Assembly: GCF_020520425.1 (NCBI RefSeq)
Contig: NC_079490.1
Span: 6,014,001-6,078,000 of the forward strand
From: Spinacia oleracea
Lineage: Eukaryota > Streptophyta > Magnoliopsida > Caryophyllales > Amaranthaceae
Length of the DNA stretch: 64,000 bases
Direction of reading: 5' to 3'
Below the pieces are notes generated by a model, which ran no database searches, was not told the origin of the DNA, and was given only the letters and a program-made list of their open reading frames with translations. Below are positions 32,446-45,158 of this stretch, piece after piece. How positions within the stretch are numbered: position 1 is the stretch's first letter; each line of letters starts with the position of its first letter. The position numbers were made by a program, and so were the translations under genes.

Positions 32446-33094
32446 GTAGTGTGTAGCCCGGGCGATGCCCCGATCGGTACATTGAATAGTTAAAATTTTA
32501 GATTTTTCTTGAGCTCAATATTTGACGAAATGCATGTATACCTTAAAGTGAAAAACGTCAATTAAGTTTGTCAACTACACAGACACACTACGTCATTTAT
32601 CATGCCAAGTAATTTTTCAATTAGATCATCTTACAATTGTATAATTTGTTTTCTAGTGCAACTAAGTGCTTCAAATTAATAACACCAAATTAGATATAAG
32701 CAGCCACGCAAGGTATTTCTATAGTTGATGCTTATGAGATTCATGACATCATGTTTCTTCATAGTTGTCCTAATTATTTATTTTTATTTTTTTCAAAATA
32801 TTCCATGGAAAATAAAAAATCAAATAAAAATTTAGTTGGTTTAGACTTCATGTTAAATTTTATTTATAAATTAATGTGAAGAAATAATCCACAATTGGTG
32901 GTTGGTTAAGATGGTAATGAGAATTATCATTCAAACATGAGGTATAGAGTTCGAACCTTATTGTATTGATTTTTGGTTATCCATGAGGACCATGACATGA
33001 CATACCACTTGGTAGTGAATGATGTGGCGTCAAGGGTAGAGTACTATGTGACACATAGACGTTTTCAAAACGCCTTTTAATATATTAGTATAGA
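32446..33094 (-). mobile_element. Helitron (649 bp), non-autonomous, with altered 3' terminus
   Basis: The minus strand starts A|TCTATACTAATATATTAAAA at 33094, matching the start of the mini-Helitron at 13416. At the other end a GC-rich hairpin (GGGGCATCGCCC) lies about a dozen bases before the end, which reads CTAC|T instead of the usual CTAG|T. No coding capacity. Confidence 0.7.
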
Positions 33095-33440
33095 TTTGGA
33101 AGGTTTACTATATTCACATTAACATGTTTACCACTAAATATTTATTTAAAATTTTCACTAATCTTATTTATTTGCATCTTTCTCTTTATTATGATTTTAA
33201 AAAATTTCAAACTCTACCCTCCATTAGTCAAATTCGATAGGGCTTTTTTCCCCGTTCTTTTTATTTTGTTGTTCTTTTCTTTAATTTTGTTTGTTTTTTT
33301 AGGGTTTTAATAATACTCCCTCCTTATGTGAGGAACTGTTCTTCCTTGAAATACAGAGTTTTTCTTCTCCTTTTAGAAAATCCGAAATTTCTGATGTATA
33401 AGGGCAAAATAATTTTTAATTTTGCATGAGAAATTGATTC

Positions 33441-33831
33441 TGTTATAACAGATGCAAATAAAAATTAAATAACGTAATAAAAAACAGAGATTTAACGTGG
33501 TTCACTAACAATGTGTTAGCTACGTCCACATGCAGAGGGGAGGAAATTTTTATTGATCTTGAGGAGTACAGATTACATAATACAACTAGGTTATGACCTA
33601 GAGATCGAGTTTATATAGTACTCTCTAGACAGATGCGGAAAATCCCAGAAAATAGGCCCAAAACAGATAACCCTAGTCCAGAATAACAGATACCGTAAAG
33701 TTAGGGGGCAATACCGAACTCCTAAACCAGGGGCGTCGCCCCTGAACCTCGACTCGCTGACTGGTCAGTGAGATCCTCGTGCTGGGGCTTTGTAGTAAGG
33801 GGTTTAACCGATTCAAGACATTATTCTAACA
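33441..33831. repeat. solo LTR of a Tnt1-like copia element
   Basis: 391 bp starting TGTTATAACAGATG and ending TATTCTAACA, clearly the same LTR family as 13581-13862 and 17934-18239 (shared words TTAACGTGGTTCACTAACAA and TTGATCTTGAGGA). Flanks GATTC and TATTC agree at four of five bases as a target duplication. It contains about 85 extra bases (near 33690-33775) absent from the complete element, including the palindrome AGGGGCGTCGCCCCT. No internal region, so it arose by LTR-LTR recombination. Confidence 0.87.
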
Positions 33832-33839
33832 TATTCAAC

Positions 33840-34555
33840 TATAAAAGTCACTAATTTATGTTCTAAATCATATCTTGGAGACCTTGAAAAGTGAAATGGA
33901 GCAAACGACGAGGAACAAAGGGAATAAAATAAAGACATGAAATATGATCGCCAAGTTGTGAACCGGCCACGTACCTTGGTATGTTTGAAATCCCAACTAC
34001 TTTTGCAATGTTAGTAAAGCTCGACTCAATATCTAGTTTTGTTTAGCATTATTATTAATTCATTAATCAAAAGTCATATGGTTTTAGGTAAGATAAATTT
34101 GTTCATAGTGTGTGTCACATATCTAATTAGTCGGCCGAAAATAACCTGTTTTTTGTAGTGGTAAGGGAATTTACTAATATATATTTCCTAAAACAATGGC
34201 ATGTATAGATTAATTATATGTAATAATGTAATAAGATCATCTCCAACAGTTATAACTAGGGATTATCTTGAAATTTATAAAAGTTTCAAGTTAATAGCTA
34301 AACTATTGGATTGAAAATAGTAAATTAGCTTGGCCAGTGGAGTGACTACTCGTATATCATTTAACGTACGTACCATTGGAGTGCTCTTATACAAATCCTT
34401 TTATAGAATAGAAGAAAAACAAGAAATTAGTATGAAGTACCCAAAGAGATGATGCGCAGAATTGATTAAAATTAGAAGTAATACCCAGGAAACGCATTTT
34501 CAAAGAACATCATAACTCATAAACCACGTCCAACATACATGAATTTAAACAAGTA
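33840..34555. other. unassigned AT-rich spacer
   Basis: No gene supported. The sequence CCTGTTTTTTGTAGTGGTAA near 34148-34167 looks like a CACTA right end, but no left partner is visible. Confidence 0.35.
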
Positions 34556-34562
34556 CTCCGTA

Positions 34563-35551
34563 CTACGCACTAGCTTCAGTTTTCACAGTGGTGGTACCAA
34601 AAAGCTTGCAAACAATGAGGTAGTTAGCAACAGCATCATTGATTGTATTCTTCACCATTTCCTCTGTTAACACCATCATATTCTTCGAATCAACTTCAAC
34701 TTCAGTTCCAGATCCATTTGGTGGTCCATCATACTGTACTAAACCGACTTCCCGGGCTATGTTATCAATTGTTGATGTAGTTAGACATGGCTTCTTCAGA
34801 AACCTTGCTGCCAATTCACCTGCTCCGACTATCAGTGATTTCCAGGATATTTCTTGTCATTGCTTTTGATAATAAATATACTGGAAATGTGTTTGGAGCA
34901 ACTGAGGAGATCCAACGAAGCATATATTCGCGCTATTCTTCAGAAAAAGGTACACTGATGTAGGGAAACTACTATTACTATCCAAGTGAATAACCAAGGA
35001 ACGGTTACTTGCGTAAAGTGCTAGTAGCAAATTTCTGTCCCGAATCGAACCTGTTTTGACTGCTTTCTTTTTAACATCAACACCTACAACTTTGACATTA
35101 TTACTTTCTACTCCCTCCGTCCCATAATATAGTGCCCCGTTTGACCAAAATCACAGTTATTAAGGTAAAGTATAACATTGATAATAAAAACAATAATTAT
35201 TTGTTTTTTCAAGATAAAGTACATGTTAGTTGGCTTTTATGGAGAGAAATTAGAGATTAAAGGTGAGTACATAATAAATAGGCCTAAAAAAGACAAAAAT
35301 CAAGCACATGGGTTGAATAAAAGTCAAAAAATACAATTTTCAAAGTAAAAATTAATGGTTTAAAATAGAAATAGGCACATCATTTAGGGACACCATTTTA
35401 GGAAAACAGGCACACAGAAGTCGTTGATTCGGGTTTCGGTAATACTTGCAGATTCTTGTGTATCTACAATCACAGTTACAACAGCACCATGAATATTGAT
35501 GTTATTATAAGTTCCCATCTTTGTAAGGAAACTATCAGGGATAACACTCAT
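34563..35551 (-). pseudogene. Werner-exonuclease-like pseudogene, copy 3
   Basis: The 3' half (34563-34814) is open and reads ARFLKKPCLTTSTIDNIARE, VEVDSKNMMVLTEEMVKNTI and NDAVANYLIV, matching copy 2. Further upstream the frame is broken, and about 315 bases of Stowaway-like DNA (35110-35423) sit inside the coding region. The 5' part (35424-35551), with the start ATG at 35551, is recognisable from its words for residues 1-40. A 110-bp MITE is inserted directly at the start codon (35559-35668). Confidence 0.8.
35110..35423. mobile_element. Stowaway-like insertion inside exonuclease-like copy 3
   Basis: Begins TACTCCCTCCGTCCCATAAT at 35110, the standard Stowaway left end, exactly where similarity to copy 2 stops. 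Similarity to copy 2 resumes at about 35424. The right part does not show a good inverted partner, so the element is truncated or rearranged. Confidence 0.6.
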
Positions 35552-35558
35552 ATTAGTG

Positions 35559-35668
35559 GGGAAATGATAAATCCAAGGAAGAATTTCACTTCTTCCAAGG
35601 AAATCACCTTTAAAAAAATGTGGATTTTCTTGGAAGAAGTAAAATTTTCCTTGGATTTATCACTTCCC
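35559..35668. mobile_element. MULE-type fold-back MITE, 110 bp
   Basis: Nearly perfect inverted repeat: GGGAAATGATAAATCCAAGG at the left and CCTTGGATTTATCACTTCCC at the right, so the whole element can fold into a hairpin. Exact 9-bp target duplication ATATTAGTG at 35550-35558 and 35669-35677. It sits between the promoter and the start codon of copy 3, the duplication overlapping the ATG. Confidence 0.88.
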
Positions 35669-35988
35669 ATATTAGTGGGGTGGGGGATATCTTTCAAAGA
35701 TAAAATGGAGTATGAACTATAATTCGGAGTATATCTGTCAATATTTATAGGGGTTGTGATCGTTTTAACTTCCGAATGTGAATAATCGCCGAAATGAAAA
35801 CATTACGTCATCCGGTCAAGAGATTGATTAATGGGAAGATGGAAAATCTCGACTTTGGGAAATTGTTAAACGTTGGAAAGCGTAGCATTTTTAGTTTGAC
35901 TAGCTTAGCATTTTTAGTTTGACTAGCGTAATTGTTAACCCTTCCTATGTTCTTTGGGTTTATCTAGGAATATAGCCGATTGGACTCA

Positions 35989-36644
35989 GTGAGAGATGGC
36001 TACTGGGTCGGGTTTGGCCCAGTCCATCCTGACACGATCTATAGGGGATTACTGGGTCATGTTAAGGTCTGTCGGACCTACTTATAACCCATGACACATG
36101 CAACCCGTCCAGCTCGGATATTCTTTTGGTGTTGTGGGTCGACTTTTTTCAACACAACCCATTTCGACCCACCCATCGGACCTGACACAATCTACCAGAC
36201 ACACGAACCCAACCCACCGAATCCATTCTAATTTAAACAATTTTGCGTGTTCAAAATGCTAATAAATTCTAATTTTATTGTTTAAATATAAATTGACCAC
36301 ACAAGAATTAATTAATTTAAGATCATACAAATTTGTAATTTTTTAACGCTTAAGTAATCGTTCAAACCCACATGACCCACACCAGTTCCTAAAACTCATT
36401 AAACGCACCAAAACCAAATAACCCATCGGAATCACATATGTCATAACCCACCAAACCCATTGGACCCACCCGACCCGCAAAACCCACCTCGAACCACAAC
36501 CCACGTAACCCACGATCTATCACGTGTTGTGTCCATTTTCCAACACAACTCACGACTCGACCCACCCTACTTTAACTGATGCGGGTCGTGTGTCAACTAT
36601 CCCCGACCCACGACCCACCCAAATCGCCACGTTGGCCATCTCTA
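35989..36644. mobile_element. hAT-like MITE rich in GACCCA repeats
   Basis: Ends AGAGATGGCTACTGGGTCGG at the left and, reverse-complemented, AGAGATGGCCAACGTGGCGA at the right, the AGRGATGGC type terminus of plant hAT MITEs. The interior is a degenerate array of GACCCA / TGGGTC words. Comparison with copy 2 (GATTGGCTTCATGGGACTAC at about 32380) shows it interrupts the conserved upstream region of copy 3. The target duplication is not clean. Confidence 0.65.
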
Positions 36645-36659
36645 GCGTCATGGGACTAC

Positions 36660-37540
36660 TTGCGGACTCCACACCACACATACTACTTATGACACATTCA
36701 CATGTTTATATTTAATTAATAACAAGAATGGACTATCTACGTTTTAAATTACAATAATGATTTAATATTCCAATGAAAAAATGTGAGAAAATAAATATCC
36801 TAATGAATTTAATTGGTTAAAATAATCCTAGGAAACAAATTTAGATTCAATAATAAGTCATTTATGTGATAATATAAATGGAAAAATAAAACATGAAATT
36901 AGACACCCGAAATTAAATACGTAAAGAACACAAAGGGACAGAGGGACTAACAAAATTGTAGAGTATTAATTAAAGACATGGATTTCCATTATTGGGGATC
37001 ATTCGTTATACATGTATTGTGGGCTGAAGTTGTGTTCTAATCGACCTATTTTATCTAGATTTATATTTTATTGAAATTATTTTATCTGAAATAAATAAAC
37101 TCATTTATATGTTAAAATGTATTTAAAAACATATATTTTCTAAACTTATCTTAATTATAGATAACTGAACTTATCGGAAGTATGAACTATTATGTAGAAA
37201 GACAAAAAACATACACAAATTCTTATTTACAATGGGTGTACAATAAATATTGTACACCAAAATAAAAGTTAACCCAAAATGCTTAAAAGTTAAGCTTATA
37301 TATGTAAAAGTTATCTATAAACATATTTTTTCATCCTTAATCTCAGACATCAAACACATCATCGATCAATAGAAAATTTGGAAGTTTAATAAACAGCAAC
37401 GATCATCGATCAAACGTAATGGAATTAAGTTCATTCAGAATTCAAAAGTAAATACCAAACCAGATTAATTATACTAATATCCAGCAAAACAAAATTCGGA
37501 GAAATCATGCATTGAAGACAAAATAAACCATATCCACTTC
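36660..37540. other. unassigned AT-rich spacer
   Basis: No gene. It contains a short inverted repeat GGTGTACAATAAATATTGTACACC at about 37232-37256, nearly the same as one at 63840-63866. Confidence 0.4.
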
Positions 37541-37677
37541 AATTGAGCTTGGTGTTCAGAAGCTTGGAACCAATAAGGTAGTTAGCAACAACATCATTGA
37601 TGGTGTTCTTCACCATTTCCTCAGTCAACACCATTTTATTCTTCGAATCAACTTCAACTTCAGTTCCAGACCCAGTT
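37541..37677 (-). pseudogene. Werner-exonuclease-like pseudogene, copy 4, 3' part
   Basis: The minus strand reads TEVEVDSKNKMVLTEEMVKN and DVVANYLIGSKLLNTKLN followed by a stop, matching the end of copy 2. The other part of this gene is at 58980-59138. A LINE with a 15-bp target duplication separates them. The residues corresponding to about 50-185 of copy 2 are in neither part, so the gene already had an internal deletion before the LINE inserted. Confidence 0.82.
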
Positions 37678-37900
37678 TTTTTTTTTTTTTTTTGGGTAGA
37701 AAGAGTTACTTAATCCATTACTTTAGCAGAAAATTTACAAGGCATCATAGTTTCAGATAGTTTCCACTCAGGGTGGAGCAAAATTACAGCCATCCACTTC
37801 ATGTGGCACAAAAATGCAGCCATCTATGGCGCAACCGGGATTAGATTGTAATGTTTCCAAAAAAGAAATATCATTGTTTTCAGAAATAGTATCAGCTTTG

Positions 37901-40900
37901 TTAGGGGGGGTGTAGACTAACTCCTCGATGCGACAGATTCAGCAGCCTCCTTGCCTTCCTTGCCACATGGTCCACTTCCTTCATCAGTTCTCGCCTTCTT
38001 GATTGCAAAACCAGGTTTCTTTGGCTTCTTAGGACATCCCTGCATTTTCCATATATGTTAGAAAGCCATGTGGTTGGAGTTGTTTCCTCGCCTATGCTAT
38101 CAACTGCCACCTTACAATCTGATATTACCACCGTGTCCTCCCACTTATTGACATCAACCCAAGAGAGAGCTAACAAGATTGTTTGTGTTTCAGCCGTTGT
38201 AGCTGACACTGTTGTTGTGGTACCAGCAACTCCATCTATATACATGTTGTTCTTATCCCTGCAGACAATTGCATAGGAAGCAAGCAAAGAGATAGAGCAA
38301 AAGGTAGCATCCACTTTAACTATATACCTTACATGGGAAGGGCTTTGAACAGTATGCATTGGCCTAGTGGGGGTGGGTTTAGGTATTTCAGTTTTGGCAA
38401 ATTCTTTGGTCAAAGAGATTGTTTGAGTGACCCAGGATTCAATGGGCTTAGATTCTTTCTGGAAAACCCACATGTTTCTTCTCAACCACATTCTCCAAAT
38501 ACAGAAGATAAAAACAGTTGCATGTTCTATATCTAGCTCATCTACATTTTTACTTTCAAAAACATTTTCCATGAAAATCTGAGTTAGTGCATCTAACTTT
38601 GGGGATAAACTTGACTTTTGACCAAAACTCAACTGCCCTAGGGCAGCTGTAAAAAAATATGTTCTTGATCCTCTGGAGCATTAGGGCAAAATTTACATTG
38701 AGCATTGGGGATAATCTGTCTGCTAGCTAAATGGTAGGCAGTGGGCAGCCTATCCCATATGCAAAGCCAAATAAACATTTTAATTTTTGGGGGACATCTA
38801 GCTTTCCATATTGCATTCCATTTTTTGTCCTGAACTGATCTGGGAAATTGATTTTTCCAAATATGGTTGTAGGTTGTTTTTGAGTCAAAGTGAAGGCCTT
38901 GGGATAAGGTACAAAAAGGGGTGTCACAACCAAAGCTAGTTAGAGGTATAGCCTGAATCCAATTAGCTAGATCAGTGGGCAACTGAACAGCTAGTTCATT
39001 CAATTTTCACTGGCCGTTTTGGATGATTGAGTCTAGAGTTAATTCCTCCTCACCTCTACCAGCAATGATTGATCTCAGAGATCCTTTCCCAGTCCAGTTA
39101 TCATTCCACAGATTAATCTGTTCCCCATTACCTATACACCACCCAGTGAGTTGGTTATACAGATTCCAGCCTTTATCCACATTTTGCCATATATGAGATC
39201 CAGTCTTAAAGGAGGCAGGAAAGACTCTATTGGACACATATTTTTCTCTCACTAAGTTGATGGCTAAGTTGTCAGCATTATTCATTTTCCAACAAAGTTT
39301 AGTCATGGCTACTTGGTTCATGATTAAAGCAGATCTGATTTCTAAACCACCTACTTCTTTTGCACTACACACCTTATCCCAAGCAACAAGATGGACTTTC
39401 CTGTTTTCTGATTCATTGCCCCACAGAAATCTTGCACAAGTTTGGTCAATCTCATGGAGAGTTTTCTTAGGGAGGGACAACACCTGCATGGAGTAGCTAG
39501 CAATAACAGATAGGGAGGATCTAATCAAAACTAACCTACCAGCTTTAGACAAGGATTTGGTTTTCCAAGAGTTCAGCTTTCCTCTTATATTTCTGCAGAT
39601 ATGAGCTAGTTGAGTTTGGGTTGGTCTCTTATCAGTGAGGGGAAAACCTAAGTAGGTTCCAAGATCAGGGCTTTGCTCTACTTGTAGTGCTAGAGTGAAT
39701 AGATCCTTTTGGTCACCAGGGGTGTGTTGGGAAAAGTAAAGCTTACTTTGTGAGGTATTCATTTTCTGCCCTAAGCATTCCCAAAATTGGTCCAAAACCC
39801 TTTGCATGCTATGTAAGGTTTCCCTAGATGTATCCCCAAATAGAATTAGATCATCTGCAAACATAAGGTGTGTGATTGGGATTCCTCCTCTTTTGAGAAA
39901 GAAGGGTTTCCACTCCCCTTGATCTGAAGCCTCATAGATAAGGTCTGTGAGGTATTCCATACATATGATGAAGATATAAGGGGATATAGGGTCCCCTTGC
40001 CTAATTCCCCTAGAAGTTTAAAACTATTGGATGGTTTCCCATTCACTAGGATAGAAGTTTGGGGGGAGGCTATACATTCCATAATAAGGTCACAAGAACT
40101 CCTATCAAACCCTTTCCTAGCTAGGCAAAACCTAATGAAGTTCCAATCCAATCTATCATAGGCCTTCTCTAAGTCTATTTTCAATGCAAACCACCCCTTT
40201 TTTCCTTTCCTGTTTTTCATAGAGTGTAAAACTTCAGTGGCAGCTATGTAGTTGACATCACATCCCCTCCCAGGGAGGAAACTGTTTTGGTTAGGGGATA
40301 TCATGTTCCTTAGGTGGGGTCTGATCCTATTTACTAACACTTTGGACACAATATTGTAATTTGCATTGCAAAGGCTAATGGGTCTGAACTGTTTAATGGT
40401 TTCAGGGTGCTCAGTTTTAGGGATGATGCAAATAACAGTTTCATTAACTTTCCCTGGGAACTTTTTAAATTGGATGACTTCATCCTCAAATTTGTGTATT
40501 TCTTTCCACATGACACCCCAATGTTGCTGGTACACATGGGCATGAAGACCATCTTTTCCTGGGGCTTTCAGAGGTCCTAACTCAAACACTGCTTTACCTA
40601 CTTCTTCTACAGTTGTGGGGTGGTCTATTTTAATGCTACACATGTAATGGTGATTGGCACACACAGGGACAGTTGGTTCAGATGTGAAAAGAGTGTTAAA
40701 ATAATTGACAATATGAAAGGTTAACTCCTCTCCTTCCACTTGCTGGCCCACTTCAGTATTAAGAGTAGTGATTCTATTTCTTCTCCTCCTAACAGTGACT
40801 GACTTATGGAAGAAACTTGTGTTTTGGTCCCCACAGGCTAACCAATTAGTTCTAGCTCTAGTCATCCAAAATTTTTCTTCCTGTTCAAGAATTAGATTTA

Positions 40901-43107
40901 GATCTTTTGAAAGCTCATCATTCAAGTCAAGAAGGTGTTTGTTGAGGGGTCTAGTTTCCAATGCTTTTTGGATGCCATCTATTCTAGCAGACAGATTTTT
41001 CTTTTTTTTGAAGAAGTTTCCAATGTTTTCTTTTGCCCAACAGGTCATCATTTTTGTCATATTAGTCAGTTTATCCACAAACTCAGCATTTAGAGTACTC
41101 CAGTTATCATCTACCATTTTTGCAAAACCTGGTTGAGAATACCACAGTGGTTCCATTTTAAAATCTTTTTCTGTTGGTTTAGCAACAATTCTTTCAGGGT
41201 TAGCAATTAATTTAATTGGGTTATGGTCCGAAGAGTCTCTTGGCAGGGTAGTAACTGTAGTAGTAGGGAAACGGTCAAGCCAATGCATATTGGTCCAAGC
41301 TCTATCCAATCTTTGGTAGATAGGCTTTTCTTTCCTTTTGTTATACCAAGTAAATCTACTTCCCACACAACCAGCATCAATAAGACCACATCTATCCATA
41401 GCATCAATATATTTATCTACCCTTTTCATTTTTACTGGACGACCTCCTAATTTTTCCGATTGGGACGTGACCTCATTAAAATCCCCCATTACCACCCATG
41501 GTATACTCATATGCGCAGCTAACTCAATTAAATCATGCCAAGTTTCCAGTCTACTCTTAAATTTAGTGCTAGCATATATAGCAGACAAAAAGAATTGATA
41601 CTCAGGTTTAGTGTTTACCTCTACAATGCCATGAATAGCATGCTGGTCCGACCCAATCAATTTAAAATTGATTCAGGGGTCCCACATAACTACGATCCCT
41701 CCAGATAGCCCGTACGGTTCCGCCATAACATAGTTCTCGAAGGGGTTAGATTGCAGCTGAGGATGGTTTTGAGGATATGTTTGGTGTGGGCTTGGCTGGT
41801 TTTGGTTTCAGTCAAAATAATGACATCTGGGCGATGCTCAGTATACAGGTGGTAGAGGTTGGTTCTGAACCCTCGACGAGCCATACCCCTGCAATTCCAG
41901 CCAACAATAATCATTGGATCAGGTGTGTTGCGAGTTCTGGAGAACTCCTTGAACTTCTTCTGAGTCAGTGGATCTATCTTGTCGATGAAATCCCTGCTCC
42001 TCATGCTCCATAGCTCCTTCTTCCTTGCCACAAATTCCAACTCCGCTTCCCAAATTTCCTGCTCTATCTCCTTCACTAGATATGTCTTGATCTCCACCTG
42101 AGGGAAGCTCTCTGTTGTTGATATGACCATCAGGCCATTGGTCGTGGCTCCCACCGTTCCTCTCAGTGGGGATCTGGATGACAATTGCCATGTCTTTCGC
42201 AATTGAGGGAAGATCGGTATAGGGTCGTGCATAAACTCCAGTTCCCTTGGTATTATCAGCTGTCCCATTTTTGCTTCTGCACTTGTCATCCACCATCTGA
42301 CGAACATCTCCAGGATCGGGCATAGGGCTTTCATTGTATTCAGATCTGGGAGATGCACAGGATACATCGAACCACCTTTTTTTGGAGCCATGAACATGTC
42401 CTGGTATGGTGTCTCCGCTGCTTGAGGGTTGAGTACAAAAGACCTTATCTTCGCCGCGCTGACCATGAACCACTTGGAGGGGGTTTTGAGATAAAAATTC
42501 ATATCGTTGACATGAATTTCCGGGAAGGTTGGGATCGGTGCTTCTTTGCAGACATAATGGTTGGGAATGTGATCGCCGGTGTCCTCCATAACTGGGATTG
42601 GGTATTCCAGAGGGAGTGGTTGAAAGGGTAGGGTGAAGTTGGGATTGGGGTCTTGCGACTCTTGAAGTATCTGGCTATGTATGAAGGTGGTTTGGAGAAA
42701 TTGTTGTCCTCCGACGACTCGTCGCTGAAGTCGAACATGTCGGAGTCCAGATCGCTCGAATCCAAGTCGATCGACATTTTCAGTTTGAGAGTGAGTGGGT
42801 GAAGAAGGGAGAGAGATGGAAGATGGATTGGTGTTCAGATTGGAGGAGAGAGAGTGGGCTTTTGTAACTGTGGGGGGTTGAGAGAGGAAAGTGAAGGGTT
42901 TTGACTGATTAATGTTTTTATTGATTATGGGGAAGGTGGATGGTGTTTTGGCTGATGGGGTATTGATTGGTGTACTTTTCGGTGATTGAATTTCCACCGT
43001 TGGATTAGGATTAGGTTTTTGGATGGTTGATGTCTCTTCTAGAGTCTTCTCTTTCTTGCCGTTTCTTCCGCTCTTTTGGCCTGCTTTGCCTTCTTTGTTT
43101 TGGGCCC
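37901..43107 (-). pseudogene. LINE ORF2: endonuclease, reverse transcriptase, zf-RVT, RNase H (broken)
   Basis: From high to low coordinates: a low-complexity linker; the apurinic-type endonuclease (VGWNCRGMARRGFR, VIILTETKTS at about 41790; WVVMGDFNEVTS at about 41490; SDHNPIKL at about 41220); RT (KAPGKDGLHAHVY, FRPISLCNANYNIVSKVL, ALKIDLEKAYDRLDW, and catalytic FADDLILFGD at about 39850). Then the zinc-binding region (CKFCPNAPEDQEHIF) and a C-terminal RNase H (VKVDATFCSISL, ISDCKVAVDS). Breaks are at about 41680 (frameshift), 39990 (frameshift), 39007-39009 (stop) and 38635 (stop and shift). Its first 33 codons lie beyond the Sirevirus insertion, at 57731-57832. Confidence 0.92.
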
Positions 43108-44406
43108 TGTTGTTCCTAAGTTTTGGTTGATGACACACACATATTGCAAACTTCCTGATTATGGTTGCTAAATGACTTTGAACAGGTAAATGCCCAAGTT
43201 TCTATTAGGATAGGAACTTGAATAAGCTGGTGAAGTTCCTGATGTACACTTGGAACAGTCACTGGAGTTCCAGAGCTGGAAGTTGTATTTGTTCCAGTTT
43301 GAAGTCACAAGAGGAGCAACACAGTCACATATCAAGAGTTCCGAATATCCACAAGAACTATTACAGACTCATGGCAACGAGTTCCTATTTAAACAAAAGA
43401 GGAACTCATTATTGTTCCTGAGCTGGAACAAGTGAAGCTTCAGAGTTGAATGCCTCACCAAAGGAAAGACATATATGTCTAGGTAGTTTATCTTGCTTAG
43501 ACTATATGTAATATATTAATATGCTAAGTAGTATATAAGGAACTAGAGGAACTTGGATTACTCGTGTGTTTTTGTCAAAAATATCAAGCAACACAGTTTT
43601 AAGGAAAACACTTTTAAATAAAATATCTTTTCCTATTTAATAAGAATAAGATTTTCATCACATTCTGTTACTTAAATAAAAACAGTTTTTATCTTCCTAA
43701 AACTTCTCCTATTTATTTTGACAAAATAAATAAACATTTTTCAGTGATTGACATAGTCTTAAACACGTCCAGCAGTTGAGGAAGTTGTGTGGGAAGTGGT
43801 CTCCCCTTGTTCCTCAAGTCTAGGGACGTGAAAATCAAAGTGTCAGTTGTTGGCAGTTGAGTTTTTGAAGGGAACAAACCCTAAGGACAAAACTCTATAT
43901 AAGGCCAAGAAGTTTTCTGAAAAAAAATACACAAACTTTCTAAGAGTTCTTGCTTTCCTAAAAACGCATTGTCAAAGATTTTTCTAAAAACAGTTTGTGT
44001 CCTAGTTAATCCTAAGTTCCTAAGTGACATATATACACAAAAGCAACATTAATATCTAGAGTTATCCAAACACGAATTGTATTTGGTATTAGTAAGGATA
44101 GAGTTATCTTGTTGAGACTTAGAGTTTAAGTCTGAGAGAGAGAAGTGAAAGAGCTGTAATCAGAGTAGATTACTGTGAGGAACACAAGTTTGAGAGGAAC
44201 TTGTGTTGGAGAGATTATTGTAATCGAGGCATTACTATAATAAAAGAATTCTCTTCTTGATTAGTGTCAAGAAGTTTTCACAATTGTTGTTATTGTCTTC
44301 TCTATTCTCAGTTCCTTGATTGTTTCTTAAGTTCCGCAAGAAACTTTATCAAAGTTCTAATTACAATTCACCCCCCCCTCTTGTGCGTGTTCCTACTGGA
44401 ATAACA
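43108..44406 (+). repeat. 5' LTR of the Sirevirus-type element
   Basis: 1299 bp, TGTTGTTCCT...GGAATAACA. Short open frames inside occur identically in the 3' LTR and are not genes. A likely TATA box is CTATATAAGG near 43891-43900. Confidence 0.95.
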
Positions 44407-44408
44407 GT

Positions 44409-44422
44409 TGGTATCAGAGCCA
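44409..44422 (+). other. primer-binding site, initiator tRNA-Met type
   Basis: TGGTATCAGAGCCA two bases after the end of the 5' LTR, complementary to the 3' end of initiator tRNA-Met, the usual primer for copia elements. Confidence 0.93.
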
Positions 44423-45156
44423 GTACTCACTAAAACACAGGAAACCCTGTTTGAGTCAAGTTCCTGAAAGTATGAACTCACAAGAGAAACTGGAAGAAGG
44501 TTACTCGACACAAAGGCCACCTATGTTCAATGGCAAGTTCTACTCATACTGGAAGAATAGAATGGAGATATTCATCAAAGCTGAAAATTACCAAGTTTGG
44601 CGTGTAATTGAAGTTGGAGACTTCGAGGTAACAAAGACCAATGCTGAAAACGAGGTAGTTCCTAAACCAATGTCTGAATTTTCTAAAGAAGACTTTGATA
44701 AATATGAGATGAATGCCACACTACTACAAAAAAGGGCAAAGAGACCCTTCCAAATATACCTAAGAGACCTCCTTGGGACAGGTCTCTAACTCACAGGTCT
44801 CTTTGATAAAGAGACCCCTCATTAAAGGGGGTCTCTTATTAAGAAAGAAGAGACCCTTTATTATAGAAAGCGGGTCTATTTTCCTAGTGATTCAAAAACT
44901 AATTTAGTAGAGGAACAGACCCATCATCAGAGAAATGATGTCTCTTTGCTAAATAAAAGAGACCCATTATTAAAGAAAGGAGGTCTCTTCATTAAATAAA
45001 CTCAGACCCCATATTGAAGAAAGGGGGTCTCTTCGCCATTTTAACATTATTTTATTTTGAAAACGGAGAGACCTAATTGTATAGATAACAGGTCTCTTAT
45101 CAACTACATTTTAAATAAAAAAAATAGCATTAGCATACACGCCAAACGGGAAGCAT

Positions 45157-45158
<2 letters not shown>

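Noticed and set aside
34148..34167. CACTA-like right end TTTTTTGTAGTG followed by GTA
   Set aside because: No left terminus or subterminal repeats could be paired with it.
43218..43435. Frames of 67 and 61 residues, repeated at 56540-56757
   Set aside because: They are inside the Sirevirus LTRs and identical because the LTRs are.
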